From positions 8,370,001 through 8,434,000 of the forward strand of contig CM060734.1 of the NCBI GenBank assembly GCA_030704615.1: a DNA stretch of 64,000 nucleotides, written 5' to 3'. Below are positions 23,052 to 35,700 of this stretch, one piece after another. The notes beneath the pieces were generated by a model that saw only the letters and a list, made by a program, of their open reading frames with translations, was not told the DNA's origin and did not search any database. The position numbers were made by a program, and so were the translations under genes. This stretch comes from Takakia lepidozioides. Lineage: Eukaryota; Streptophyta; Takakiopsida; Takakiales; Takakiaceae. Numbering within the stretch: the stretch's first letter is position 1; the number at the start of each line of letters is the position of its first letter.

Positions 23052-25318
23052 TCATGCTATAAGCCATGCACCCGCCCCTGGTCCCGCGCAAGATAAGAGC
23101 CTGACACGATGCACATCAGAAGATGCAGCAGAAATCATGCTAGAAAAGGTTTGTTGGTGCATGCGTTCCACAATGGTCTCCTGGAGATGGTCCAAGCCGT
23201 GAGTAACCAACTGCTCAAATGACGGAAGGCAAGCCCGCACTGATGGATGAAGAAGGTCATGTGCAGATTGGAGATGTTGTTGGAATGAGAGTGGACCGTT
23301 ATCCACATGAGCAATGTCATCCATGAGTAGGGGCCACTGGTCACATAGAAATGGAGACGCAAGGGCTGGAGCAACCGGATGAATGCTAATTCGTGAGCCT
23401 GCTCATGAGCTCACATGAGTTTGAGAGCTTGGCCAAGCTCACGTGAGCCTGCGAAGGGGGCCCCATAACCGCAGATATTTCACCTATTTCCATGCATTTC
23501 TATGCATTCGTCTCTTGCCAATACTTATCCCATGATTGAATGACAGCAATATCGGTCACAGATGCTTGTCAAGCGGAAAAAAAAAAAAAAAAAAAAAAAA
23601 AAGTAATCACAAAAATCAATTTCGTTGACGAAACCCAAGTTTGTGTTCACGTGAGTTCAAGTTTGGACAAGAGCTTGAAAAGAAGAAACAAAAAGCAAAA
23701 AAAAAAAAAAAAAACCAATTTTGCTGACGAAACCCAAGTTTGTGCTCACGTGAGTTCAACTTTGGACACTTTTAGCTACGATGAGTTTACACTGTCGAAC
23801 AACGAGATACTACACATGGTGTCCTATTTATTTTGGACGTCCTATTATTTTGTCTTCATTGCCCCTTATATGGGTGTTGACGCCCACATAATTCATGGAC
23901 CTCCCGCAACTCCTCCAATGACACAATAAAATGATTTTTGTTTTATATAATGTGAGGACTTATGTTGGTGTTGACGCCCACATAATTCATGGACCTCCCG
24001 CAAGTCCTCCAATGACCAAAAAAATAAAAATAAAACATCCAAAATTCTCAAAAATAAAATTTATATAAAATGTGGGAACTTATTGTGGCGCCCACATAAT
24101 TCGTGGACCTCCCGCAAGTCCTCCAACGACCACCGGAAAAGAAAAAAGAAAAGAAAAGAAAAATAAATAAAAAAAAAAAACCTAAAAAATTTCAGAAAAA
24201 TATGAACATAAAATGTGAGGACTTATGTGGGTGTTGACATAATTTGTGGACCTCTCGCAAGTCCTCCAATGACACAGTAAGAAATAAAAAATTCAAATTA
24301 TTTCAGAAAAAATAAAAAAACATAGCTTTGTGAGGTCTAGGAATTATGTGGTCGTCAACGCCCACATAACTTGATTACAGGCACATAATGAATGCGCCAA
24401 TACGATTCCAATTTTTGAAATGGCGCTGCTGCTATTCTCGCGGGAATAGGTTCGCATTTGTCCTCGGGTATAGGTCATCTTTCTAATACCGCACCACTCT
24501 GCGTTCACGACCACTAAACGTGACGCCCAAGCTCACGCTTAGTGGGTCAATTGTGAGCCTGGGCTCATAGGCTCACGTGAGCAGGCTCCTGGCATAGCTT
24601 CCCTCGAGCAATCAGAGCCCAACTGCCAAGGAAAACAGAGGGAGCAGTGGTGGCAGTGGAGAGTAAACCCACCCCGCCAGCGGACACAGGTAAGATGGCT
24701 TGTTGCCGAGGTAAAGCCCCTTGCAGGGAACCATCCAGAGCACCGGGCCCCAGTAAATGACCAAAAATCCCCATAATCTGAGCATCAAACTGTGGCAGAG
24801 GCTGTAGGATTCAGCGGTAGGTGGAAAAGACCGTAAAAGGTAGGATGGTCGTTGAATGAAACACCTTATGAGAATACCATAGGCTACTTGTGGATCCCCA
24901 AGCCTAGGAGGGAGCTCGGAATGGGAGATGCCCTCTTGAAGTGCGTTTTCTAGGTAAGGTGAAGTGACTGAGATGGTGCCAAAAGGTTCGCCCAAGATCC
25001 GGATGCCGTCAGATGGTGTGAGAGAATGAGCAGGTGGCGAAAAACCAGATGGTAAACCGGATGGAGACCACATGACACACTTGCGAGGTTGAACGGAGAG
25101 CCCCACAAAGTGCAACTAGGTGATGAAATGACTGTAAGTCGGGAGGACCTCGAATGCTGGACCGACGATGTGGGTGTTATCTGCAACAAAAGGGAATAGA
25201 CAAGAAGGACATGCTTATGCAGACAACGTAAGAGCGCGCACATGTGTCATGGTAAAAAGATGACCTCCTAATGGATCGCCTTGACGAGTGCCCACCTCCG
25301 ACTGTACGATATTGTAGT
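23052..25318 (-). pseudogene. LINE reverse transcriptase ORF, interrupted and decayed
   Basis: Read from 25318 leftward: TRQGDPLGGHLF (RT motif), then VADNTHIVGP where the catalytic YADD is expected (near 25195-25166), then LSVQPRKCVMWSPSGLP and ILGEPFGT, typical of plant LINE RTs. After the insertion at about 23381-24600 the frame resumes with PLSFQQHLQSAHDLL and ends with LLSCAGPGAGAWL, the usual LINE C-terminal segment. The 5' part is cut off by the gypsy LTR at 25319. The altered YADD and the two insertions make it inactive. Confidence 0.8.
23381..24600. mobile_element. Inverted-repeat transposon, non-autonomous (element B)
   Basis: The ends are inverted: left GCTAATTCGTGAGCCTGCTCA (from 23384) and, reverse-complemented, right GCTATGCCAGGAGCCTGCTCA (to 24598). 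Subterminal CCACTAAAC and GCTCACGCTTAGTGGG match the right end of the element at 37241-41729, so the two are related. It splits the LINE frame. The inside holds A tracts, a 14-bp palindrome TTTCGTTGACGAAA (23620-23633), and about five repeats of GTTGACGCCCACATAATTC / GGACCTCCCGCAAGTCCTCC (23870-24370). No transposase. No clean target duplication; GAGCAACCGGA and GAGCAATCAGA flank loosely. Confidence 0.65.
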
Positions 25319-26037
25319 TGTCGCGGCCCTTTGCCTTGAGGGCACGGGGTCGGGACACAAGAGGGGCTGCCCCTATGGTGGGGGCAGTGGCAACAATAGG
25401 TACGGGGGCTGAAGCACCCTTGAGTGCCAAGGCACTCAAGGGAAGCGCTCACTAGGTGGAGCCCCGCACACCGGGTTGCGGTGGTGGTGGTTCCACGAGG
25501 GGTGGTGGTAGCTTAGTGGGTCTTAGTGGGGGTGACATAGGACTCACCATGGGGCGGAGACCTTGTGGTAGGAGTCGTGGGGAGTCTTGGGACTCATCAC
25601 GGTCCAATGGGGCCGTAGTGGGTGGGCCAAGACTCACCGCGACTCATCACCGGGAATGGAGGGTCTTTGTGGTGGTTCGCCATAAAATGACTGGGTTGTT
25701 TGTGAAACCCCCGCGGACAGTCACAGAAGTACATATAGGGAGTAGTAACCCCGAGAACGGTGCAAGCCCGTTGGTGACCAAAAACTAGTGAGTGAGCTTG
25801 CGAGCCGGAAACCGACCAATGTATGGGGAGTTGTTCCGGACTGCCAACAACCAAAGGGAATTTCCACTAGGCCCAAAGTGAGAGAGGGTCTTGTGGAGGC
25901 GGAAAGGGGGACCGTTATGTCCCGGTGAGCAGCCGAAGCTCCGAGTTGGCCCGGCGGCCAGTTTGGGAGTTAGGCGCGCGCATCAAAGCGAGTAACTATG
26001 ACTTGAAGGGGAGCTTACCGAAGTGAGATGCGCGACA
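25319..26037 (+). repeat. Ty3/gypsy 5' LTR
   Basis: A 719-bp LTR from TGTCGCG to CGCGACA, inserted in the LINE. Two bases downstream, TGGTATCAAAGC (26040-26051) is the primer-binding site for initiator Met-tRNA with one mismatch to the usual TGGTATCAGAGC. The LTR contains the CTTGAGTGCC / GGCACTCAAG near-palindrome close to its start. Confidence 0.92.
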
Positions 26038-26092
26038 CTTGGTATCAAAGCTTAGAGTTCAGTACGTGATCGTCCTTAAGATCGGCCTCATT

Positions 26093-26319
26093 ATGGGGTC
26101 GGGCAAGACAGCGCGAAAGCGGAACGACCCGAAAGATGATGATCCTGGTGAGCCCGGTGGGGGCGACGTGTAACCAAAGCGGCAATTGGAAGAGGCGATT
26201 CATGCTTCTGAAAGCGAGGCCGCTCAGAAATGGGAGGAATTTTGGGAGTCGGAGCCCGAGGACTTCCCCGAGGCTCCGCCAGACCAACAGATGCCTCCCA
26301 TGCCAGCAGCCTTTTGGGA
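26093..26319 (+). pseudogene. Ty3/gypsy gag N-terminus, cut by a CACTA element
   Basis: The frame starts MGSGKTARKRNDPKDDDPGEPG and hits a stop (TAA) where the copy at 43150 reads TCA. Homology continues through PMPAAFW and stops at 26319, where the CACTA terminus begins. In the 43-kb copy the sequence runs on (TTTTGGGAAGGGTTG), giving the empty-site comparison. Confidence 0.85.
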
Positions 26320-26938
26320 CACTAGAAGAAAAAACGGCTTTTTCCACGGCTCTGCCATCTCACACCTGGCACATTCCACGGCTTTTATCACGGGTCTGTA
26401 CACTAAGCCAAGGTGTGGGTCTAAATATGCCCTAACTGTGGGGTGTCTCACATGTGGTCCACACCCCAGGCAAGAACGGTGTGAAAACAGCCATGAGCGT
26501 GGCAGGGGTTGGCTTAGTTTACATGGCATGTTACACACCTGTGTGAAATGGGAACATACAGTTAACAAAAAACACAAGAAATGCCTACTTTTGGTGCCTT
26601 GCAAATTGCAATAAGAGGCTCCGATCTGTTGGCAAGAAGTACCCGTTGCTCCACGATTACTCCCTGTGGTACACATTGACTGGCCTTCCATGCCCTCTCG
26701 GATGAGCACGATGTCATGGTGATCATGGATCGAGGTGAGCGAGGATATACATAGTGTCATTGACATACACCGCAATGTAGATTCATGCACTGTAGCTTCC
26801 CGCAATCGTCTCATGCATGACGTTTTTTGCTTCAGTTTTCAGCGTTGGTACTTGTGACGGTGTGATGGTTTGGGGGTGAAGCAGTAGCAATGCAGAGACT
26901 ATCCACATTTCAGCCTACGTACATTATCCTTTTGGGTT

Positions 26939-28153
26939 TTGCCTCAAGTTTATGTACTTAACTGGCCTCTCCTGTCAAAAACTGAGTGTCCCCTGTACGA
27001 CGTTCAGCTTGCCTCTTGTTATCTACTTCTCAGACCTTTCAACCATGCTGCTTATAAATCTGTAATACTTTTGTTTCAGGTGTGGTGCAACAACTTGGTA
27101 ATGGGCGATAAAATTACAAGTGCACATGTGGTGATGTCCACATTCAGAACAAATAACAGCACATCTAGATGGTTGAAGGCATAGCGCCCATGAGCTTCCA
27201 GCCCTAGCAAGAAAGAGTTTTATTTCGGAAGGACCAAATAATGTGGGGGGTTGCAAATCCATGCAAAGTACACACCCATAATGTGGACTGGTAATTGGTG
27301 TCTGTAACACATAATGGTCTTTGGATTGCTCACCTCAAGCCCCCCATACAAAGTATGTATGTTTTTCAAAGAAAGGTCATCTCTACAATTCCAACTCGCA
27401 ATCATGACAAAGCGGGGTGGTACATGCAGAGGGATGAAGCACCGAATCTCACAAACATGAGAAACAGAGAGAAATCACAAAGCAAAAGATCAACTTTGGC
27501 TATATATGAATCTGGAATCTCCATGATTCTGAATTCATGGGTTCCGAGGTGCCACATACCTTCTTGTGATTCATGAACATTCTCCTCCACCATCACATCG
27601 CCTCTAAATTGAGCAATGATAGAAGCCTCATCCCTGTCACAGTGAGGGTTTTTAAACAAGCCAAAAATAGAGTAACCGTGGAACGAGCCCTCTCTATGAG
27701 TAAGTCAAAGCCATCATAAATAGGGCCACATACTGTCATGTGCGGAGGAATTGAACCTGTAGCCAACTGAATGGCTCTGCCCATGTGACCTGCAAGCACA
27801 CAGTCAAAAAAGTGGGGGTTTACGAACTTGCCAAATCCCAAGCATGAACAGAGGGTCCCATTAGTGGGGAAGACATATGAATCAGCATCCACAGTTGCAA
27901 TGCCCATCAGATCCAACATGTGACTTGTTGTGCAGATTGTCCCCCGACTGCACCAAACCAGAACAAACATTATAAAGAAGTACATCCCCAACATATTGCA
28001 CCCAACCCCACAATCTGAACACAGGGAAAATAGAGAGGGGGAGGGAGGAGCAGAGGCATCAGAATTCAGTTCGTAGCTAGAGAGTAAGTAAGGCATGGAT
28101 GTGGGCAGGGGGGAGATAGTAGAGAGGTGGAGTAACAACTGAAAGCAACCCAA
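26939..28153 (-). other. Unassigned coding-like blocks in the CACTA left arm
   Basis: Between the left terminus and TNP2 are minus-strand frames with protein-like composition: 28153-27593 (ATVDADSYVFPTNGTLC, ATGSIPPHMTVCGPIYDGFD), overlapping 27659-27567 (NPHCDRDEASIIAQFRGDVM ending at a GTATG donor) and 27270-27090 (CAVICSECGHHHMCTCNF, a Cys/His-rich stretch that might bind metal). They could be 3' exons of the transposon, a captured gene, or chance. A plus-strand exon reading at 27081-27184 competes with the last. Confidence 0.3.
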
Positions 28154-28470
28154 AATGCCAACATGACGCTATTGCCCTTTTACCAGGAATCATCTTCCTC
28201 GCTGCTACATTCACAGGGAAAATAACCGCAACAAGTGGATGTTGCAGCACAGATGTCCGCTGATTTGGGACTCAAAATGCGCCTCAGTGTGCCACTCAAA
28301 ATGTCATATAATGCATATGTCATTTTACCAGGCCAGTGGCTGAAGCACAGGGTGTCCAGTGATTTGGAACTGAAAATGTCACTCAGTGTGTCAGTTAAAA
28401 TGTCAACATGACGCTATTGTCCTTTTACCAGATGTAGTCATCTTCATCGCTACTACTTTCACTACACTCA
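28154..28470. repeat. Duplicated 3' tail of TNP2
   Basis: ACATGACGCTATTG-CCTTTTACCAG followed by an ATCATCTTC/GTCATCTTC-CGCTxCTAC stretch occurs at about 28161-28215 and again at 28405-28460. The second copy covers the stop and acidic C-terminus (SSDEDDYIW) of TNP2. The interval also repeats CACTCA-AAAATGTCA phrases. Confidence 0.65.
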
Positions 28471-31400
28471 TGGTCAGTGTTGCAATCCTCACTATCTCGG
28501 TGCCATGGTTCGTCCCTTCGTGGGGGCCTCATCATAGCAATAGTAGCCATCTCAGCTTCGGTAAGGGTCGTTGAAGGTCCAAATTCTGTGTTGGGATTCA
28601 CATCCTCCAATGCCTCCGCCACTTGCATCCTTACGCATGACTCATTCTCACCCAAGCTGACACCAGTGACATCATGTACCACGCGCCGTGAGCGCGGCTC
28701 CTTCTGAAGTACTACTTTCAGTTACCAGCGTTGGAGGGCTCATCTGCAAAAAAACTTGCTCGACTTGCCATGGAAATGTGAATGGTTCATCTCCGGTGGC
28801 AACATGCGATCGAAGTCCACGAGTAGGAAACCATACTCATCCTTCTTCATGGTGCGGTTGCGACCTGTCAAGCTTGCTCTGACCCATTCACATATGAATA
28901 CTACAGGAGTGACAGCACCATACTGAAGCTGTAAAATTTCACGAACAACACCAACATATTGCAGCTGGTTCATGACAGGGTTACCATCCACACCCCTTCC
29001 CGTTGACTCTTCGCAAAAATCTGTGCAACCCCAGGGTCGAATGTGACATGGTAATCAACCACACCTGTTTCCACCACTCTGTAGTGATTTCCGTATGCCC
29101 ACATAGACCGAAATGAACGAGCAACAAACCCTGGTGGCTTACATAGATGACGAATATTTGCATCATACGCTGCTCCTCTTGAAAAACATTTTGTACTGTC
29201 GACTGTATCCACATATGAAAAGCAGGCAAAGGCAACATGTTTTCGGGGTATGGAACGGTGCGTTGGTGTGCATTTCCCTTGGGTGTGTGTGGCTCGAAAT
29301 TTGGCTCTGGCTGATCTATGGTGGCCTTCTCAATATCATAAAGTCTGGTCATACTCAATTCACACTTAGTCAGGACCATAGTATGTACAAAGAGGTTGAG
29401 TGAAAATTGAGAATGCGCCAATTTTGTGTCCGGAAATGGCCCCCAGAGTTAGCATGTGAAGCCAAATAAATGATGTATACTTACCTCAGAAACGGTCTCA
29501 TGCACGCCGTGTTGTGAAGCACATAGTCGCGTGCACTAGCCCGAAGCTCAGCCGACAGTTTCCTTGGAGTTTCCAAAGCCCTCTAATACTTCTCCCGCAA
29601 CACTTTCTTCTTCGTTGCAATCCCAGACCCTTCTACGAGTTCCTGGAAATGCGGCCATGTACTCTGTGAGGAGGCCAAGAGCCTCATCAAGAGAATACCT
29701 CTTGGCCATGCAACCTTCTGGCGGGGCATAGCTCTTCACATATCCCTTCAAATTTTTCATGTACCTCTCGATGGGGTATCCAACGCGAACTAACAGGACC
29801 ACAAACCTCCAATTCATTCACAAGGTGTAGCACAAGGTGGGTCATGAGATCGAAGAATGAGGGGGGAAACTCTTTCTCCCAAACAAAGCGTTACAACCAC
29901 ATCCTCCTTCAGGGCTGGTAGTTCCTCGGGATCCACTGTTTTCATGCACAATGCGCGAAATACACGAGATAGCTTCATGATTGCGAGCCTTGGACCTTTG
30001 CCCAGCAAACCTCGAATGCACAAAGGTAGAACTTGTTGCATCAGTAGATGGTAGTCATGACTCTTCATGTGTGAAAGCTTGTTCTTAGCAATATGCTTCT
30101 TAAATGAAGCACCATACCCTGTCGGTGTCTTTAGAGCACCCAAAGTTGCATAGAAGGTAGTAGTTTCCTGTCGATTCAACACGTAAGGAGCCTGCGGCTT
30201 CACCAACTTCCTGCCATCTCCGGGGTGGGGTTTTAACCATAAGTGAGGTCGTATGCCCTCATTCTCCATGTCCTTCCTGCTCTTTACTGTGTCCTTTTCC
30301 CCCAATATGGTGCGCAATATGTTTTCAGAATTTTTTTGTTTCACAGTGCATAACATCAAGGGTATACCGTATCAACAAATCCTGCAATCATGGAACCACC
30401 ATCAATATGGTATACTTTGATGGTAAAGCCAAGAGATGACATCTTAATAATGGGAAAAGGAAGAAACCAGCCTTGCATGCTGCAGACAGTATCCAGAGAG
30501 ACAAAAGCCAGACATTTTCATGGAAACAACCATATTGCTGCTACATGTGCCATACATAGGCGACTCCAAACTTGCTTCATGCAATTTGCATTAGGCTGAA
30601 ATCTAAGTCGTGTGTGATGATCCTTACAACTGTATCCATGCAACTATGAAATCAGCCCTGCCGACAAACAAACAATGAAGACATACCCACCTTCCAATAT
30701 GGCAGTTCCAAAGGATCGACCTTCGCTTCATGCCATGGGATTTGGCAGGGCACACATTCCGGCGACGGCTGCCAAATGTTTCCATGAACCTCTTGTTTTC
30801 CTCCGCATTTTGGAGCTGATCCACAGTGGATACTTGGGAGGGGGGGTCTGTGATCGGAGGCTCCATTGAAGTGGTTGCGATTGCGTCTATATGGATGGCC
30901 TGCTGGTAAGAATTTTTTGTGCCCCTGGTACACCATTTTGCTCAGTGCACTGGAGTGCCTGGCATCAAGATTGGGCCCGCACACGGGACAAGCCTTGTAG
31001 CCCCCAACACACACCCTGCTAGCATGGCATATGCAGGATAGTCATGTACTGACCACATCAGAATGGCTCTCATGACAAAGGTCCTTGATCCTTCATTGCC
31101 AGATGCATCATTAGCCCTAACACCTTCCCACAACACGGTCAGCTCATCCACCAGAGGCTGCAAGAACACATCCGCATTGGTCTTCTTCACGGATGTCGGC
31201 CTGGAATTAAGAGTGTCAACATCATAAGAAAAAAGGCTTTGTGCTCAGCCAAGGAGGAAGGTTGTAGTTCATGAGCAAGACTGGCCGTAGACCATTTTGT
31301 TGATTTATCACCAAAGGGATTGATACCATCCCATGCCAGACCTAGTCGCAAGTTGCGAGGTTCAGCTGCAAAAGCAGGCCATGTATCGTCAATGTATTTC

Positions 31401-32086
31401 CATGCAAGGCTGTCAGGCGGGTGTCTCATCTTCCCATCTTGACTTTGGTTCTCCATGTGCCACACCATAAGCTTAGATATCTCCTTGCACTTGTACATGC
31501 GCTGCAGCCGGGGAATCAAGGGGAAATGCCGCAAGACCTTCTGTGGAACCAACGTCTTCATGCCAGGGATGTACCGAGGCGCCCCACATAGGGCAAGATG
31601 GTGCATCCTGCAGATCTCCCCTGTATAGCACACATCCCTTCTCACAAGCATGGATGCTATCGTAATTAAGCCCAGCTTTTGTTATAAGTTTCTTCGCTTC
31701 GTAATGAGATTTGGGCAAAAAGTTCCCTTTAGGCAATAGATGTCCGTGAAAAAGTTTCAGAAGCTCATCCATCGCTGCGTTTGTGACACCATGAGTAGCA
31801 CTAACATTGAGCAAAAGCAACGTCGCACTCAAGCAGCTGGTGGGGCAGCCAACATACAGAGGTGTGGTTGCTTGATGCTGAAATTGGAAAGCAGCACCGT
31901 CATCCCCATCCCCATGACTTTGTCCATCATGATGGCGCTCGTGTTTTGCACATTATCTGCAACTGCAAATGTTTCATGCAACATGCGAATGATGTCGACG
32001 TCGAGGTCTAGATTCTCTCCACCACGAACAGGAATAGGGCTAATCTGTCTTTCCACATCATCCTCAGGGGGGCTACGTTCTTCCAC
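28425..32086 (-). pseudogene. CACTA TNP2-like transposase
   Basis: From right to left: MLHETFAVAD region (32086-31829); LPKGNFLPKSHYEAKKLI and YDSIHACEKGCVLYRGD (31832-31600; the zinc-finger-like start of the Transposase_21 domain); LGLAWDGINPFGDKSTKWS (31400-31300); LLIPGRHP, VFLQPLVDELTVLWEGV (31220-31130); ACPVCG and GHKKFLPAGHPYRRNR (31014-30880); a DUF4218-like block (30110-29820; SHDYHLLMQQVLP, IRGLL, LSRVFRALC); YPIERYMKNLKGYVK (29790-29730); and a DUF4216-like block (29020-28745; QYVGVVREILQLQYG, VFICEWV), then an acidic tail. This is the standard order for plant CACTA transposases. Some joins look like introns, but frameshifts (near 31600, 31030) suggest inactivity. TNP2 would bind ends and cut DNA in the nucleus. 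Confidence 0.88.
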
Positions 32087-32708
32087 AAAGTCTTCGTCTT
32101 CGAGTCGACACTCTCCACCTGCATGTTCACCTGCAAACTATAAGAGTATAGTCTTGTCCAAAATGTAACGTGTTGCATAAAACAGGGAATCTCCAAATTG
32201 ACCGTGCTAGTTTCCATACAGTAGTCCACCGTACATGTACAGTGGAGGGCCGTTCAACATTACCATTCTAAGGGCTTCATCCTAAGTTATGTCTGCGAGA
32301 AGTGAGGTGAGAGATGCACGTCACTCACCATGGGATAACCCAACAGTGGATCCCGGTCGTTGGCAAGCAAATGCAATTTGGCAGTTTCCACGAATTGGTC
32401 GACCCCCATGGCAGTCGTTGCAGGGACACATTATCTTTGAAATACCAGTCTAGTTGCACGTCGTTCCTCGATTTGCCAAAGTCCTGCGTCAGTGTGGGGC
32501 ACCGCAGTGCGGCCCGGGGTTTCTAGTTCCGGCCTCTCTCATCCCCCACGAACGCTTCTGGGTTTGGCTAGTTTTTGAAGTGGGAAGTCAGCGAGTGCTC
32601 GGATGTGGGGAACCTACGTTTGTGCTTGCAGGCGTTGGAGTATTCGTATGGCGGGTCCACCTCCCCTCTGTTTCCTACATGCGCTCCTTCTATTGTTTGA
32701 TCAGTAGA

Positions 32709-35700
32709 TCATGGTAGTCTTGTTTGAGGTCGATTACTGCGATTTGAGCGACGAGGAGGAACCCGCCATGGCACGGACACGCAAGGCCTCTACACCCGAC
32801 CCCCTCCACGCACTGCCTACGAGGAAGAGCGAGAGAGGCGCATAGCGGCCAACAAGGAGACGTTGGCTCAGCTGAGCATTGGGAGGTTGCGCGCAGGTGA
32901 GCAGATCACCCTTGTCCTTAGTATGCATGCTACACAGGTAGTGAGTAGGGGTTTTCCCACCACATTAGCCTACTGCTTTTCCCTCCCATAGGTTTCATGG
33001 TGATGGCACTTTCACGATCGCCTTTTGTTTAGGGCAAGATTCACACAGGGTTTTGGAAATGTGTGCGCAGCATAGCTAGGAGTGTACAACAGCCGACTAG
33101 GAGCTCCAAAGTTGTGTGGAACGGGCCTCCTCGACGAAGTGGGCGCTTGAAAGAACTAGCATTACCTTCGATGGCGGAGGAAGCCCGAGACTCCCCAGTC
33201 GGTGGGCTCTGAGGCAGAGGAACTCGACGAGCGTGATCAGGAGCTCGATGAGGATTACAACATAGATGACGACGACGATTCGGAGGAGGAAATGCACGAG
33301 GACATAGAGGAGGACGAGGATGGAGATGATGTGGACAAGGTATCAGATTTGGAGAACTACATCAGTGGTGCATGTGGACTGACCGAGCCCCCAATGCAAC
33401 GCATGCTCCGAGGGCACCAAAACGGCCAGCTCCTCTTCCACGAGAGGTAAGTGGGCATTTGCTGTACTGATTTCTTAGGTTTGTGGCAGGATTTGCATCT
33501 TCTTATTTGTTTTTCCTTTTGGTCCCAGCAGTTTTTTCCATTTTCCACTAACAGGATGAAGCACCACTTTCTTGCCCTCTATACCTCATGATACAAGGGT
33601 TTATCTACTGTCTATTCCTTGGAACCCAAATCTGTTATTGAAGTCTTCTATACATTTTTCCATTTTGTGCCATGAGAAATGCAACTCTGCAGATTGCTGA
33701 CTCCCTCATAGGAGGTTCAAACTTGTGATGGCCTGTCTTAATACCCAAAAAGCGCAAAGGGGGTTGTGGGAGGGAGGGACCTGCACAGGTAGGGGGCTGC
33801 ATATTGTGGTGTCATGTTGCAACAAGAAAGAAATTGTAGTGGGAGAGGAGGAACCCCCAGGAGCACGATGGTAACCGCCTCATCAGCCAGCCAGGTCCGA
33901 GAGGGGGCGCTCATGACTCTTCCTCCCCCATCTTCCTGCCCCCTCTATTGTCAAATGTTGATAATATGTGAAGCCATTATCAGCCATTATCATATTGTAC
34001 TCTCATTGATATGTACGATGGTCATCGGGGCCAGATTGTACCTACAAGGGATTCCCCAAAGAACCCCGAAAGAGGGTCGAAACATACAAGGAGGACTTTC
34101 CCAGTGACGTTTGGCGTGTTCAATGGATCAGACCTAAATGCATTTTGGGTGCGATTTCTGCTGCATTCAGTGTATGTATATTATAGAGCGCGTTTTTTGT
34201 TGATGTATCCTACATGATGTTCATGCTTTATCCTCCTACATAACTCTTTCCCACTTGTTGATTTGCAGGATCCAGTGAGAAAGAAGAAGGGAGTTGCTCC
34301 GGCAGGTGTCTTCAACCATCCCTCCCCACGTCTTCAACCAACCCCGGATGGAGGAGGCCCTCCCTCCTTTCCACGTAACACTGGTGCGTTTTATCCCCCT
34401 GGCATTCAGAGGTATGCACAGTATGAACAACAGACTGCTCATGTTCCAGCCGCCCCTGAAATTCGCCCGCCCTTTTCTCAGTCGTACCATGCAAACAGCC
34501 CGTCAGGGGAGAACCGGTCATGTGCAGTTCCATGTGGGGCATTTCCGCAAACTGGGGAAGCACAACATGCTCCTGTTTAGCATGGGCACTACCACGAAGG
34601 TGTGTGGTACCCTCACCCCAACCCTCCCCCACCTGCGCATCCTCCCCAGGCAACGTATCCCAGAAGCCCCATGTATAGTGCGCCGTTGCATGGCCCTTAT
34701 TCCAGGCAGCCCATGGCTTCACCCAATTGCAATGCTTCAAGGCCTCTTCAATTCCCAAGCTCACCAGCTCCGAGCACAGGTTATGTTCCTGCCCACCCCA
34801 CACCCCACGTTGGTGCGTGGCAGGGTTCATGTCCGCCCGAAGGGCCCCATGTTGCAGGTTGTGAGGGAAGAGAGGAGGCCCGTGATTCCAATATGACTCC
34901 AGATGCGCAACATTTGACTGGCAAGGACAGAGCCAATTTTTTGCGCAAGCGAGGAGAGTAGCACGGAGAGGGTTGAAGGAAACGTCTTGTGCAAATGTAG
35001 CTGCTGGGCAAAAGAGATTCATAGTTGCGTGTGGCAAAAAGGGCCCATGCGGGTGCACGGAATGACTGGCTGGCAGCCCTGCGAGGGCAATGCCAACGTG
35101 TGCTGGACTGTTCTGTGCCCATCCATCTTCAACCTCAAAGTCTGATTGACGAGGTGGGTGAACTATTAGCAGATGATTGGGAATATTTACCTCCTGGGAT
35201 AACTGGCGCCCAACTTCGAACTGAGATTGGAGGCGTCATTAAATACCAGCGCATCAAATTGTTTAGAAAAGTGTACTCCCGTGGCAAACCTAAGCCCCAC
35301 TATGTTGCGGACAAGACTTGGGCAGAACTTGTGAGGCATTGGAACACACCCGAATGGCAAAAGAGTCGTGATAATGGCAAGCATGCACGGGGGCATGTTG
35401 GTGCCCCTTCGAGATCTGGATGCAGTGGCCTTAGCGGCGTTGAGGAACGTCTGGTAAATCTGCCTATCTCATGACATTGCCAATATATTCAAGTAGTGAG
35501 GTGTCTTGTCATTTGTATCTTACTCTTAGAGGATGACACTAATATTCCCATATCCTGTCCATGTGTAGGCTAAGACAAGTGGTCGTCCTCCACTTCTATC
35601 TGAAATTTCGGGGAGCAAGAATAGCAACAAGGGGTATGGTTCTGATTCAGCAGGGGCCACCCGAATCTGTAAGTAACTAACCCACCTGCATTTGTTGCAA

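Noticed and set aside
23540-23929. Lys-rich plus-strand open frame
   Set aside because: It is generated by poly(A) tracts within a transposon; there is no other coding evidence.
34312-35058. 248-codon minus-strand frame in the CACTA element
   Set aside because: It lies antisense to the Pro-rich TNPA-like exon; its openness follows from that composition.
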